Below are positions 7,948-15,246 of a stretch of DNA of 64,000 nucleotides, piece by piece. Numbering within the stretch: position 1 is the first letter of the stretch; each line of letters begins with the position of its first letter. Location: contig NZ_JANUFF010000002.1 in assembly GCF_024806495.1 (NCBI RefSeq), positions 248,001 to 312,000 on the forward strand, given 5' to 3'. This DNA comes from Chryseobacterium sp. JUb7. GTDB taxonomy: Bacteria > Bacteroidota > Bacteroidia > Flavobacteriales > Weeksellaceae. The notes below the pieces were generated by a model. That model was not told the DNA's origin and searched no databases. It was given only the letters and a program-made list of their open reading frames with translations. The position numbers and the translations under genes were made by a program.

Positions 7948-8789
7948 TATTTAACCACCCTAATAATTTGCGGTTTTTCATGAGTTATATACTCATTTAA
8001 ATCCTTATAGTTTTGATAAATATGAGAGTAATCCAATGCCTCTGGAAAGGAAGTAATAAACTCATTTTTACACTTAATTCCAGCCCTGTCATTATCAAGA
8101 AATAAAGAGATCTTATTATAGTTTTTTAAAGTTTCTATTGCTTTATTAATTAATGAAACTGAATTCAAAACAAGTATATCAACATCCAAAAGGTCTTGTT
8201 TTTCTATATAAGAAAGCGCATCAATGAACCCCTCAAAAACACAGACATTTTGACATCCATTTTTAATTAGTGAAATATCTTTTTTCAATATCGAACCTTT
8301 GAAAAAAGAGTTTCGAAACTCCCATCCTCCTGAGTCATTTTTAAAACCAATGGCATACAATTTTTTACCGTTCATTATAAATTTGACTTCATGCAGATAC
8401 CTATATATTTTACTTGATAGTCCTCTCTCTTTTAAATATTTCTTAAGATTCCAGTTTTGAAGTTCTGAGACTTCATTTATTTTATATGCTGGCTCAAGAA
8501 TATCGGTTTGCTGATGAAAAGAAAAAAAATTTCGTTCACCTGCCCATGATAGCACTTCTTTCACAGAGCAATTAAGATATCTCCTTACAAAATCAATGTT
8601 ATTACCTCCTATTCCATCGGAAAACAGGAACCATTGATTTTTATTAGTATCTATCTTAAAGGAAGCTTGAGTTTCGTCTCCAAAAGGATTTAAAAACCAT
8701 AATTCTTTTTGGCTTTGTTTGGTGGGATGATATCCCAAGGAAGAAAGAATCTCTTCCAATTTTATTGAGTTAAATTGCTTGCAATTCAT
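7947..8789 (-). CDS. Toprim-domain primase of the element
   Basis: A 280-aa DnaG-like primase. The N-terminal ~80 residues resemble the CHC2 DNA-binding region (FLNPFGDETQASFKID...WFLFSDGIGGNNIDFVRRYL) but lack the zinc cysteines. The Toprim part shows the catalytic Glu in VFEGFIDAL and the Asp pair in FLDNDRAG. It would prime replication of the excised circle or of the transferred strand. It follows the helicase gene by 219 bp, and the gap is filled with iteron-like repeats. Proteins of this type are standard in Bacteroidota mobilizable elements. Confidence 0.82.
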   Translation of the reverse strand: MNCKQFNSIKLEEILSSLGYHPTKQSQKELWFLNPFGDETQASFKIDTNKNQWFLFSDGIGGNNIDFVRRYLNCSVKEVLSWAGERNFFSFHQQTDILEPAYKINEVSELQNWNLKKYLKERGLSSKIYRYLHEVKFIMNGKKLYAIGFKNDSGGWEFRNSFFKGSILKKDISLIKNGCQNVCVFEGFIDALSYIEKQDLLDVDILVLNSVSLINKAIETLKNYNKISLFLDNDRAGIKCKNEFITSFPEALDYSHIYQNYKDLNEYITHEKPQIIRVVK

Positions 8790-8823
8790 AATATTAAAAG
8801 CTGGGTTAAATTTTTGTATTTTT

Positions 8824-9033
8824 TTGATGAACTGATGAAAAACAACTGTAAAAAATTAAAATACAACACTTTACGCTCTCATCAAATTCTCATCAACTCA
8901 TCAAATTTTAATAGATTATCTCATCATTTCTTCATCAAAAAATCAGGTTTAAAGATTTGATGAGAAGTTTGATGAACAGTAACTTATTGATTTTCTTTTC
9001 ACTATCAATTAATTCATCAACTCATCAAATTTT
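8824..9033. repeat. Iteron-like field of TCATCAA repeats (candidate replication origin)
   Basis: Nine copies of TCATCAA or its complement TTGATGA lie at 8824, 8879, 8890, 8898, 8932, 8957, 8969, 9014 and 9022. A 20-bp unit is repeated exactly at 8890-8909 and 9014-9033; the second copy also encodes the last residues of the helicase. The field fills the helicase-primase gap. Such clusters mark replication origins or operators of plasmids and integrative elements. Confidence 0.6.
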
Positions 9034-10247
9034 TCGGAAATAAATTTTTTGTTTATTGTAAAATACCTACCAATACGGTTTTGCTGATAAAAGCTCCCTC
9101 CATGATCGAGATCATATTTAATATAGGCTAAAGAGTTTTTCTGAGGCTCTAGGTTCCAGGATTCTTTAAGTAATTTTCTAACGTCATTTATTACCCAATA
9201 AGAATTTTTAAACATCTTATTCAACATATTTATAACATCCGCAGGAATAACGTTAACTTCCAAATCTTCTACAGTTTCAAAAAGTTCATGAAAAAGTTCA
9301 ATCACTTTGGATTCCAACTTATTATTACTTCTCCAGACAAGTTTCTGCAGGGCTTTTGTTCTTATTTCTTCCTTAGAAAACCACATTCTAGTTTTCTTTT
9401 CAGAATGGAACTTCCTTTCAAATAGAAATCTTAGAAAATAAGGTATTTCTTTAATAAGGCTATCAAGAAACTCCGTATTTTCAGATTTAATTGGGCTAAT
9501 TTTTATAATCCAGAACCTTATCTCATTTTCATCAATTTGTATAAAAGAATCCTCGTTATTCGAACAGAGTACGAACTTTGCAAAAAAATCGACTTCTTCA
9601 CGGTCTTTTCCTTTAGCTTCTATTTTATCTTTATTCGTTGTTGAAAGGTATTTTAGGCGTTCAGTAATCTCTTTTTTATCAAAGAAAACTTCATCTATTG
9701 CTACAAGTAACATCGCCGCCCAATCAGCATTAAATGGACTTGCAAAAGAGTCTCCTTTAATATAAGTCATATTCAATCCAAAGATTGCTTTTAGCCATTT
9801 TATAAATGTCGATTTTCCCGTAGATCGCTCCTTACTTACCAGACAAAGAATTGGTAATATTTGTGTAGGACTTTCAAGAAGAATTTTAAGATAATCAAAA
9901 CCCAATTCAATCTGTTCTGCGAAAATATGTTTCATAAACTCTATTGAAAAGGGAGTTAATCGCTTTAACAATTCAACATCGGTTTCACCCTCAAAAATTT
10001 TCACCGGCATTTCATTATATATATTGTAAAATCCTGCAATTATTTTTTGATAACTCAAATGGCTTGGAACACAGCAAAAGCCATCATATTTGGGAACTTT
10101 TGCTATATAACTTTTGCCATGATCATTTATAATTGCCTCTCTGGTCCATTTAACCAAAATCGATATAGTATCCCCTGATATAAGAGGTTTTTCAACTGTT
10201 TTGTGATATACGGTTCCTATTCTGAGGTAAGGAATTTTTTCATTCAT
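9009..10247 (-). CDS. Primase-helicase family ATPase (SF3-like) of the element
   Basis: A 412-aa protein resembling the phage/plasmid primase-helicases (DUF5906-like). The P-loop KERSTGKST is at ~139-147, Walker B MLLVAIDE follows, and the FVLCSNNED sensor motif and the Arg-rich RFWIIKI segment come after it. The N-terminal ~90 residues have no clear primase motif; priming is probably supplied by the Toprim protein downstream. Its start overlaps the upstream 89-aa gene by 8 bp. It probably unwinds the excised circle at the neighbouring repeat field. Confidence 0.8.
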   Translation of the reverse strand: MNEKIPYLRIGTVYHKTVEKPLISGDTISILVKWTREAIINDHGKSYIAKVPKYDGFCCVPSHLSYQKIIAGFYNIYNEMPVKIFEGETDVELLKRLTPFSIEFMKHIFAEQIELGFDYLKILLESPTQILPILCLVSKERSTGKSTFIKWLKAIFGLNMTYIKGDSFASPFNADWAAMLLVAIDEVFFDKKEITERLKYLSTTNKDKIEAKGKDREEVDFFAKFVLCSNNEDSFIQIDENEIRFWIIKISPIKSENTEFLDSLIKEIPYFLRFLFERKFHSEKKTRMWFSKEEIRTKALQKLVWRSNNKLESKVIELFHELFETVEDLEVNVIPADVINMLNKMFKNSYWVINDVRKLLKESWNLEPQKNSLAYIKYDLDHGGSFYQQNRIGRYFTINKKFISEKFDELMN

Positions 10248-10509
10248 CTTTATAACATTTTAAAATTCTCCTTATCAATAGATTGACTTGAATAATCCTC
10301 CTTTGAAACTTCTCCTTTAGCAATTCAATAATATTCTTTCTGTAATACTTTTCTATAAAATTATCCTCTATAAGAATATTACATGCTATTCTTCGATTGT
10401 GATGTTTTGGGAGGTTTTTATCTTTTACTAAATCTTCTAAATACTGTTTTCTCTTAAAATTATCAGGCAACGAATCTAATTCTGTAATCAACTGATGTAA
10501 ATCTTTCAT
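10240..10509 (-). CDS. Small hypothetical protein in the replication operon
   Basis: An 89-aa, Lys/Arg- and Leu-rich helical protein that I do not recognise. It starts 9 bp after the stop of the HTH gene and overlaps the helicase start by 8 bp, so it is translationally coupled to replication. A helicase loader or a small DNA-binding accessory factor would fit the position, but no motif shows this. Confidence 0.6.
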   Translation of the reverse strand: MKDLHQLITELDSLPDNFKRKQYLEDLVKDKNLPKHHNRRIACNILIEDNFIEKYYRKNIIELLKEKFQRRIIQVNLLIRRILKCYKDE

Positions 10510-10518
10510 TGCCCTGAA

Positions 10519-10800
10519 TTATTGTTTTCTATTATTTCGACCATATTCTAAAAGCTCTTTTTTAGAATAATAGAACCTCCCACTAAAATTATAATGAGGA
10601 AGATTTTTGTTTTTTCTCCAATCTATAATTGTAGGAATTGAGACATGCAAGAATTTCGAAGCTGCTGTTTGAGAAATAAGATCTTCAGGTTGATCTTCTG
10701 CTGTCTTTTCAGGAATTATAAAGTTGCTTGCTTTAGAAAGAATAATTTCTACTGCCTTTTCTAAATCTCCTTTTGAATGTGAATAAAGTAATGTTGACAT
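10519..10800 (-). CDS. Helix-turn-helix protein, excisionase-like (HTH_17/MerR-type)
   Basis: A 93-aa protein whose C-terminal half is a winged HTH of the excisionase group (ISQTAASKFLHVSIPTIIDWRKNKNLPHYNFSGRFYYSKKELLEYG). The N-terminal ~35 residues are helical. It heads the replication operon and could act as recombination directionality factor, operon regulator, or both. This position upstream of primase-helicase genes is common in Bacteroidota mobile elements. Confidence 0.8.
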   Translation of the reverse strand: MSTLLYSHSKGDLEKAVEIILSKASNFIIPEKTAEDQPEDLISQTAASKFLHVSIPTIIDWRKNKNLPHYNFSGRFYYSKKELLEYGRNNRKQ

Positions 10801-10851
10801 TTTAATTTACTTTTATTGGTTTTTCTAAAGCCAAAGTTCATCATCAAAAGA

Positions 10852-10884
10852 CTGCAAAATAAAAGTCCCATAATTTTGGGACTC
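10852..10884 (-). terminator. Intrinsic terminator after the integrase operon
   Basis: The stem AGTCCCA/TGGGACT (10863-10882), read on the minus strand, is followed by TTTTATTTT. It separates the integrase operon from the HTH-led replication operon. Confidence 0.7.
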
Positions 10885-10927
10885 TATTTTATACTCAATG
10901 TATTTATTTATAAGGGGTTTTAGAATT

Positions 10928-12346
10928 TTATAAAAATTCTATTGGGACTGTTGAATTTAGTATCCTTATCTTTTCTTTTGTTAATTTAAAGTTTCTTAAA
11001 TGTGCCTTGTCTATACTAGAGTTTTCAATATGGTCAACCTGATCAGATATGATAAGAAGTAAAGTCTTCAGTTCTTTAATTTTATAGTTGAAAATTTTTC
11101 CTTTAAAATAATCAAAAAAGCCCATAAAATGTTTTATATCCTCAATATCCATTTTCTGTATTTTGGGTAATTCAATAGCACTTTCATTTTTTATAAAATA
11201 AACTAGTTCTGAAAATACTTTTTTAAATTCCGGTTGCTTTACACCAGAGAATGTTAAATCAATAAATTTATCGAATAATTTTATGACTTCTTTTGTATCT
11301 ATTATTATTTCCAAATTAGATTTCAGACTTAGATTTCCCAAACTGTTTTCTATTATCTTTATACGAGATTCCGTAGATTCAGTTTTAAATTTTGATGGAA
11401 AAGCTTCATTTACAAGCCAAGAATTTTCAATGTTAATTTCTAGGTCAAAATCCTGTAAAAAGTCAATATTAGGTAACTGAAAATCATTCGATATCCTATA
11501 GAATGTAATATAATACTCTGCTTCTTTTTGGGGAAAATTAAATCTTTTCAAATATTCTTCTATTACTTCATTTTCATCATATAAATCCAAACCTCTCTTT
11601 CTGAATTCAAAGAAATTGAAATATTTTAAATAGTTATGTTTTGTTCTATGAGAAATTTCATCAAGTATATTATTAAATTTATTTTTTAAAATTTCAAATT
11701 TGTCATCAAAAACTGTTTCAAACTCTTGCTCTTCAAAAATCCTCTTGATCTCACTTTTTAATTCATCTAAATTCTTAAATAAAAAAGGAAAAATTAAAAG
11801 TAATTCTGTATCATTAAAACTTTGAAAGTCTCCCAATAAATTTAATTTTCCATAATAATTAGAACTTTGATATCTCTGAAGTATCAGATTTATTATTCTT
11901 AATATTTCTATACTTAGAAATAAATAGATATAACTAATTACATCATTTATATTCTTTATTTCATATTCAAAATTAACTTTGATTGGAAAAGAATAATCTG
12001 TAAATGAAATTGGATAATAATATTCACCTTTCTCCAATTTATACTTCGTAAAAACGCCTGAGGCATCCTTATCATAGACTTTGGCTTCATATATGAATAA
12101 AAGTCCAAAAACAGATTGTAAATGTTGTAAATTAGAATTTAAAAAGTGACTGTTATTATGGATAAATTTTTCTCTCTCTCGGTATAAGAAAAAAAACTGT
12201 GAGGATAAATCTAAATAAGAAATTTCCTCATACTTTTCAAGCATATTTAAAACACCAGCATTCTCATAGAAATATTCATTTAAAATGACTTGAGCCACTT
12301 CAGAATTATATAAATATCTCGTAAAATTCAACTTGTTTATTTCCAT
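10928..12346 (-). CDS. Unknown 472-aa protein translationally coupled to the integrase
   Basis: I recognise no family for this large cytosolic, helix-rich protein. It is rich in Phe, Tyr, Ile and Asn, has no signal peptide, and shows no P-loop, nuclease or methylase motif. A hydrophobic stretch at ~131-158 (ISYIYLFLSIEILRIINLIL) could be a buried helix or a single membrane segment. Its start overlaps the end of the integrase gene by 10 bp, so expression tracks integrase. An accessory recombination factor or a defence/abortive-infection cargo protein are both plausible. Confidence 0.8.
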   Translation of the reverse strand: MEINKLNFTRYLYNSEVAQVILNEYFYENAGVLNMLEKYEEISYLDLSSQFFFLYREREKFIHNNSHFLNSNLQHLQSVFGLLFIYEAKVYDKDASGVFTKYKLEKGEYYYPISFTDYSFPIKVNFEYEIKNINDVISYIYLFLSIEILRIINLILQRYQSSNYYGKLNLLGDFQSFNDTELLLIFPFLFKNLDELKSEIKRIFEEQEFETVFDDKFEILKNKFNNILDEISHRTKHNYLKYFNFFEFRKRGLDLYDENEVIEEYLKRFNFPQKEAEYYITFYRISNDFQLPNIDFLQDFDLEINIENSWLVNEAFPSKFKTESTESRIKIIENSLGNLSLKSNLEIIIDTKEVIKLFDKFIDLTFSGVKQPEFKKVFSELVYFIKNESAIELPKIQKMDIEDIKHFMGFFDYFKGKIFNYKIKELKTLLLIISDQVDHIENSSIDKAHLRNFKLTKEKIRILNSTVPIEFL

Positions 12347-13557
12347 GCTTTATCCATTTGATCATCAGTAAACGCTTCAGTAACTTTCATATATTTATCC
12401 AAAACAGCATCTTTCTTAATATTTGCAATCTTCTTAATTGCTTTTGGCTCCATACCTAATAGAAGAGAGTTGGTTATAAAGGTCTTTCTGGCTGTATGGC
12501 TACTGATAAGCTCAAACTTGGGGACTGTTTTGGAAACTTTTTTAGAACCTACAAACCAATTTATAGTTGTCATTGTATCAATCTCTGCCTTTTCACAACA
12601 TTCCTTTATATAATCGTTAAATTTCTGTTGGGAAATTGAAGGTAATGGCTCATAGATTGTACCCTTATATTTATCAAGAATCGCTTTAGCGTACTTATTT
12701 ATCTTTATAGCATGATTTTGTGTTTTCGTCTTCTGTATAGATAGTACAATATGATCCTCCGATATATTGGCTAGATGGAGCTTTGCTAAATCAGAAAACC
12801 TTAAGCCTGTAAAGCAACCCATACAATAGAAATCACGAACATGGCTTAGTCTATCATTATCGAAATCGTGATTATTTAACTTTAAGAGCTCATCAAATGT
12901 TAGGTATATAATATCAATATCATGCTCCGTAGCCTTAAAATCCTCAAAGTCTCTTTTATTATGATATCCTTTCTTAATACTGAATCGGAGCATTGTTTTC
13001 AATACAGCAATGATCTTAGCGAAATAATTATTTTTTATTTCTCTTTCAATAAAACAATACCTGGATAATTCTTCAAAAAAACGATCGTTTATTGATTCAA
13101 ATTCAACTTTGTAATTAGTATCATTTTCAAATTCTTTTAAAAAATTTTTGACAGTAGTCTGTGCTTTCGTTGTATTATAAGCTTTGGATAATTTACCTAT
13201 CTCAATAAATTCATCAAAACAAGTAAAAAAATCAAAACTAGAAACTACTATGTCTTTGGAATCAAACTTTTCAATAAAAGTCTCTTTATTAAATGGAATT
13301 TTATTGGCTCTAAAAAAAAGAAAAACATCATTAATTCTATTCTCAAGAGATTGTAATGTTTCATTAATTTCTAAATGATTATTGTATTTTTCTTTTTTAG
13401 AGTTTGGTGAAACTCTAAATCCATTCCAGTATCTAAGCTCACAACTTTCACCAGTATTGCGTTTAATAATTGTCTTCTCATGTTTTATTAAAACACGAAT
13501 AGGCATTAAGCTATCTTGAGTTACTTTATCCTTTCTTAATTCGAAATAGTACTTCAT
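12337..13557 (-). CDS. int: Tyrosine recombinase (element integrase)
   Basis: A 406-aa integrase with an N-terminal arm-binding segment, a SAM-like core-binding domain (~100-205) and a C-terminal catalytic domain. Visible catalytic residues are R253 (GLRFSDL), H354 and R357 (HTARKTF) and the nucleophile Y389 (DKYMKV). The usual second histidine, the GH of LGH before the tyrosine, is replaced by AN (IANIKK). It lies 174 bp inside attR and is transcribed inward. It would catalyse integration into the tRNA-Leu 3' end and, with the HTH protein, excision. Confidence 0.93.
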   Translation of the reverse strand: MKYYFELRKDKVTQDSLMPIRVLIKHEKTIIKRNTGESCELRYWNGFRVSPNSKKEKYNNHLEINETLQSLENRINDVFLFFRANKIPFNKETFIEKFDSKDIVVSSFDFFTCFDEFIEIGKLSKAYNTTKAQTTVKNFLKEFENDTNYKVEFESINDRFFEELSRYCFIEREIKNNYFAKIIAVLKTMLRFSIKKGYHNKRDFEDFKATEHDIDIIYLTFDELLKLNNHDFDNDRLSHVRDFYCMGCFTGLRFSDLAKLHLANISEDHIVLSIQKTKTQNHAIKINKYAKAILDKYKGTIYEPLPSISQQKFNDYIKECCEKAEIDTMTTINWFVGSKKVSKTVPKFELISSHTARKTFITNSLLLGMEPKAIKKIANIKKDAVLDKYMKVTEAFTDDQMDKAWK

Positions 13558-13589
13558 TTTAAATTTAAAATAGATGAAACAAAATAAAG

Positions 13590-13607
13590 GGGGAATAAAA
13601 AGGGGAT
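13590..13607 (+). repeat. Subterminal repeat, right end (candidate integrase arm site)
   Basis: GGGGAATAAAAAGGGGAT is the partner of 723-740 (16 of 18 identical, same orientation). It lies between the integrase start and attR, where arm-type sites are expected. Confidence 0.5.
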
Positions 13608-13731
13608 CATTTTAAAAATTAAAATCAAAAAAACTGACTAAACTTTAAATAATCAAATTTTATCTAACTCAAATATAACAATATACAAACAATTAAAGCT
13701 AATTAAAATTCACTAAAAAAATATAGTAGTT

Positions 13732-13788
13732 CGGTCCTGGGTACAAAAAACCTCTGAAATCTTTTGATTTTCAGAGGTTTTTGATTTT
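13732..13788 (+). repeat. attR: right copy of the attachment repeat
   Basis: A copy of 664-720 with one mismatch. It carries only 12 bases of tRNA sequence, so no second tRNA gene is formed, plus the duplicated terminator hairpin (13746-13784). Confidence 0.93.
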
Positions 13789-14012
13789 ATATCATTTTTA
13801 TAAATATTCTATTTTTAAATTCACATTTTTTTAAAGATGTAATATATCTGGTAAACAGAATGTTATACCAGTAATAAAAGTTTTTTGAGCTTACTTCAAA
13901 TGAGAAACAGCTTATCTAAAACAAAACTGTCAGCGTAAAATTCTTTTAAAATCCTTTATAACGAGCACCGTTGGATCGAAATAAATAAAAACCTACCTTA
14001 AATATTTCACAT
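13789..14012. other. Non-coding stretch right of attR
   Basis: AT-rich sequence with no convincing reading frame. It contains a short inverted repeat (CTGGTA/TACCAG, about 13849-13874). It may be the original sequence downstream of the tRNA before insertion. Confidence 0.5.
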
Positions 14013-14045
14013 AAAAAAATCTCCGAAAATTAAATTCCGGAGATT
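14013..14045 (-). terminator. Intrinsic terminator of the 14065-14487 gene
   Basis: The stem AATCTCCG/CGGAGATT (14019-14026 and 14038-14045), read on the minus strand, ends in a run of seven T. Confidence 0.75.
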
Positions 14046-14064
14046 CATATTAAATCGTATTCTC

Positions 14065-14487
14065 TTACCTTCTTGGCGCCATGGAACTTGCTCTGTTGGC
14101 AATTTCGGGTAAGCCGGGCTGGCGTACAAAAATTTTGCCTTTCCCTTCCATGATATTGATTTCAATCTCAGATTCTTTATCTCCGTAAGTATCGCTCACT
14201 TTATCATAAGAGTTTATTTTAAAGATTAAGTTTGAATTTGAAGGATTTCTGTAGTTACATTTTACAACTTTTGAAATTTTATAGGTAGTCAGTAACTCAT
14301 CTTTATCCTTCCTCATTTCTTTCACTTCAATAAACCCATCAACAATATTATATTTGAGCGGAAGCCCTTTCCCTCCACTGAATGCATAATATGTTCCACT
14401 CGTAACGCATGGTATTTCCTGTCCAAAAACAAAAGAGCCAAGCGTCAGAAAAACAAAACATAAAACTGCCGAAAATTTCTGCAACAT
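14065..14487 (-). CDS. Secreted hypothetical protein
   Basis: A 140-aa protein with a clear signal peptide (MLQKFSAVLCFVFLTLGSFVFGQ) and a small beta-rich mature part with two cysteines (C26 and C76) that could pair. It ends in a basic PRR tail. I do not recognise the family. It is a single-gene unit with its own terminator and probably works in the periplasm or outside the cell. Confidence 0.75.
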   Translation of the reverse strand: MLQKFSAVLCFVFLTLGSFVFGQEIPCVTSGTYYAFSGGKGLPLKYNIVDGFIEVKEMRKDKDELLTTYKISKVVKCNYRNPSNSNLIFKINSYDKVSDTYGDKESEIEINIMEGKGKIFVRQPGLPEIANRASSMAPRR

Positions 14488-14596
14488 AAAAATTAACTTT
14501 TAAATGTAAATAATCCTCGAAATTAGTAAAAGTCGGTAATAATCGCGGTACATTAAATAATAAAGTTTTCTAAAAATAATGCTGAGCAGAAAACTA

Positions 14597-15166
14597 TTAC
14601 CTGGTTAATTCTATATTATATTTTCTAAAAAAATCAAGAATAGTCTTGTAAGGCGCTATTAGCTTTAATTCGCTTTCGCTTAAATGACTGATATTTTGAC
14701 TGTAATTGTAACTGAAAAACTGATTACCATATTTAATCAAACTGACATACGTGGGGCAATGCAGACATAATCCACAGTTTTGAAGGATTCCTTTTGTTTT
14801 AAAATGTACCAATAAGGTTTTCAATTGAGTTTCATCAATAGAAAGTTCCTTTTGTGAACTCAGATTCCCATTGATAAGTTCAGTATAAAACCATTGATTA
14901 TCCGTCTTATAAATCCTCCTAAGCGTCTTATCCTTTTCCCCAGATACAGCATGATAAAAAATAAAATCAAACTCGTTATTATCGTTATGATAAGCTGCCA
15001 ATTGTTTTTTATACAAGTCTTCCGCATCATTATTATCGATTTCAAAAACTATATTTTCAGAAACAATCATCAATTCACATTTTTGTTCATCCTTTTTCTG
15101 GCAAAAAGAATTCATAAAGGTGAAGCAAATAATTAATACTATTATTTTAGAAAGGATTTTTTTCAT
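14597..15166 (-). CDS. Secreted hypothetical protein with Cys motif
   Basis: A 189-aa protein. The start is placed at the ATG at 15166, which gives the signal peptide MKKILSKIIVLIICFTFMNSFC; an upstream in-frame extension to 15250 lacks such a feature. The mature part contains the cluster NCGLCLHCPTY, a CxxCxxC arrangement that might bind metal or form disulfides. I recognise no family. It lies 80 bp downstream of the efflux operon on the same strand. Confidence 0.7.
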   Translation of the reverse strand: MKKILSKIIVLIICFTFMNSFCQKKDEQKCELMIVSENIVFEIDNNDAEDLYKKQLAAYHNDNNEFDFIFYHAVSGEKDKTLRRIYKTDNQWFYTELINGNLSSQKELSIDETQLKTLLVHFKTKGILQNCGLCLHCPTYVSLIKYGNQFFSYNYSQNISHLSESELKLIAPYKTILDFFRKYNIELTR

Positions 15167-15246
15167 GGCAGTTTTCTTAAAGTAAAGATAATTGATAAAA
15201 ATTTCAAAACAAAAATCCCGAATCAAAAATGACCCGGGACTGATTA

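Larger units (their letters stand above)
664..13788. mobile_element. tRNA-Leu-integrated mobilizable element (about 13 kb)
   Basis: The element is bounded by a direct repeat of 57 bp with one mismatch, made of the tRNA-Leu 3' end and its terminator (664-720 and 13732-13788). It encodes a tyrosine integrase next to the right end, an excisionase-like HTH protein, a replication block, a BfmA/BtgA-like mobilization protein, a relaxase, a VirD4/TraG-like coupling protein and accessory genes. No mating-pair-formation genes are visible except an isolated TraM-like C-terminal domain, so it is best read as mobilizable (IME/NBU-like) rather than self-transmissible. Its genes are markedly more AT-rich than the chromosomal genes to the right. 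Confidence 0.92.

Noticed and set aside
13732-13743. A second tRNA-Leu copy at attR
   Set aside because: Only the last 12 bases of the tRNA are present; the rest of the cloverleaf is missing.
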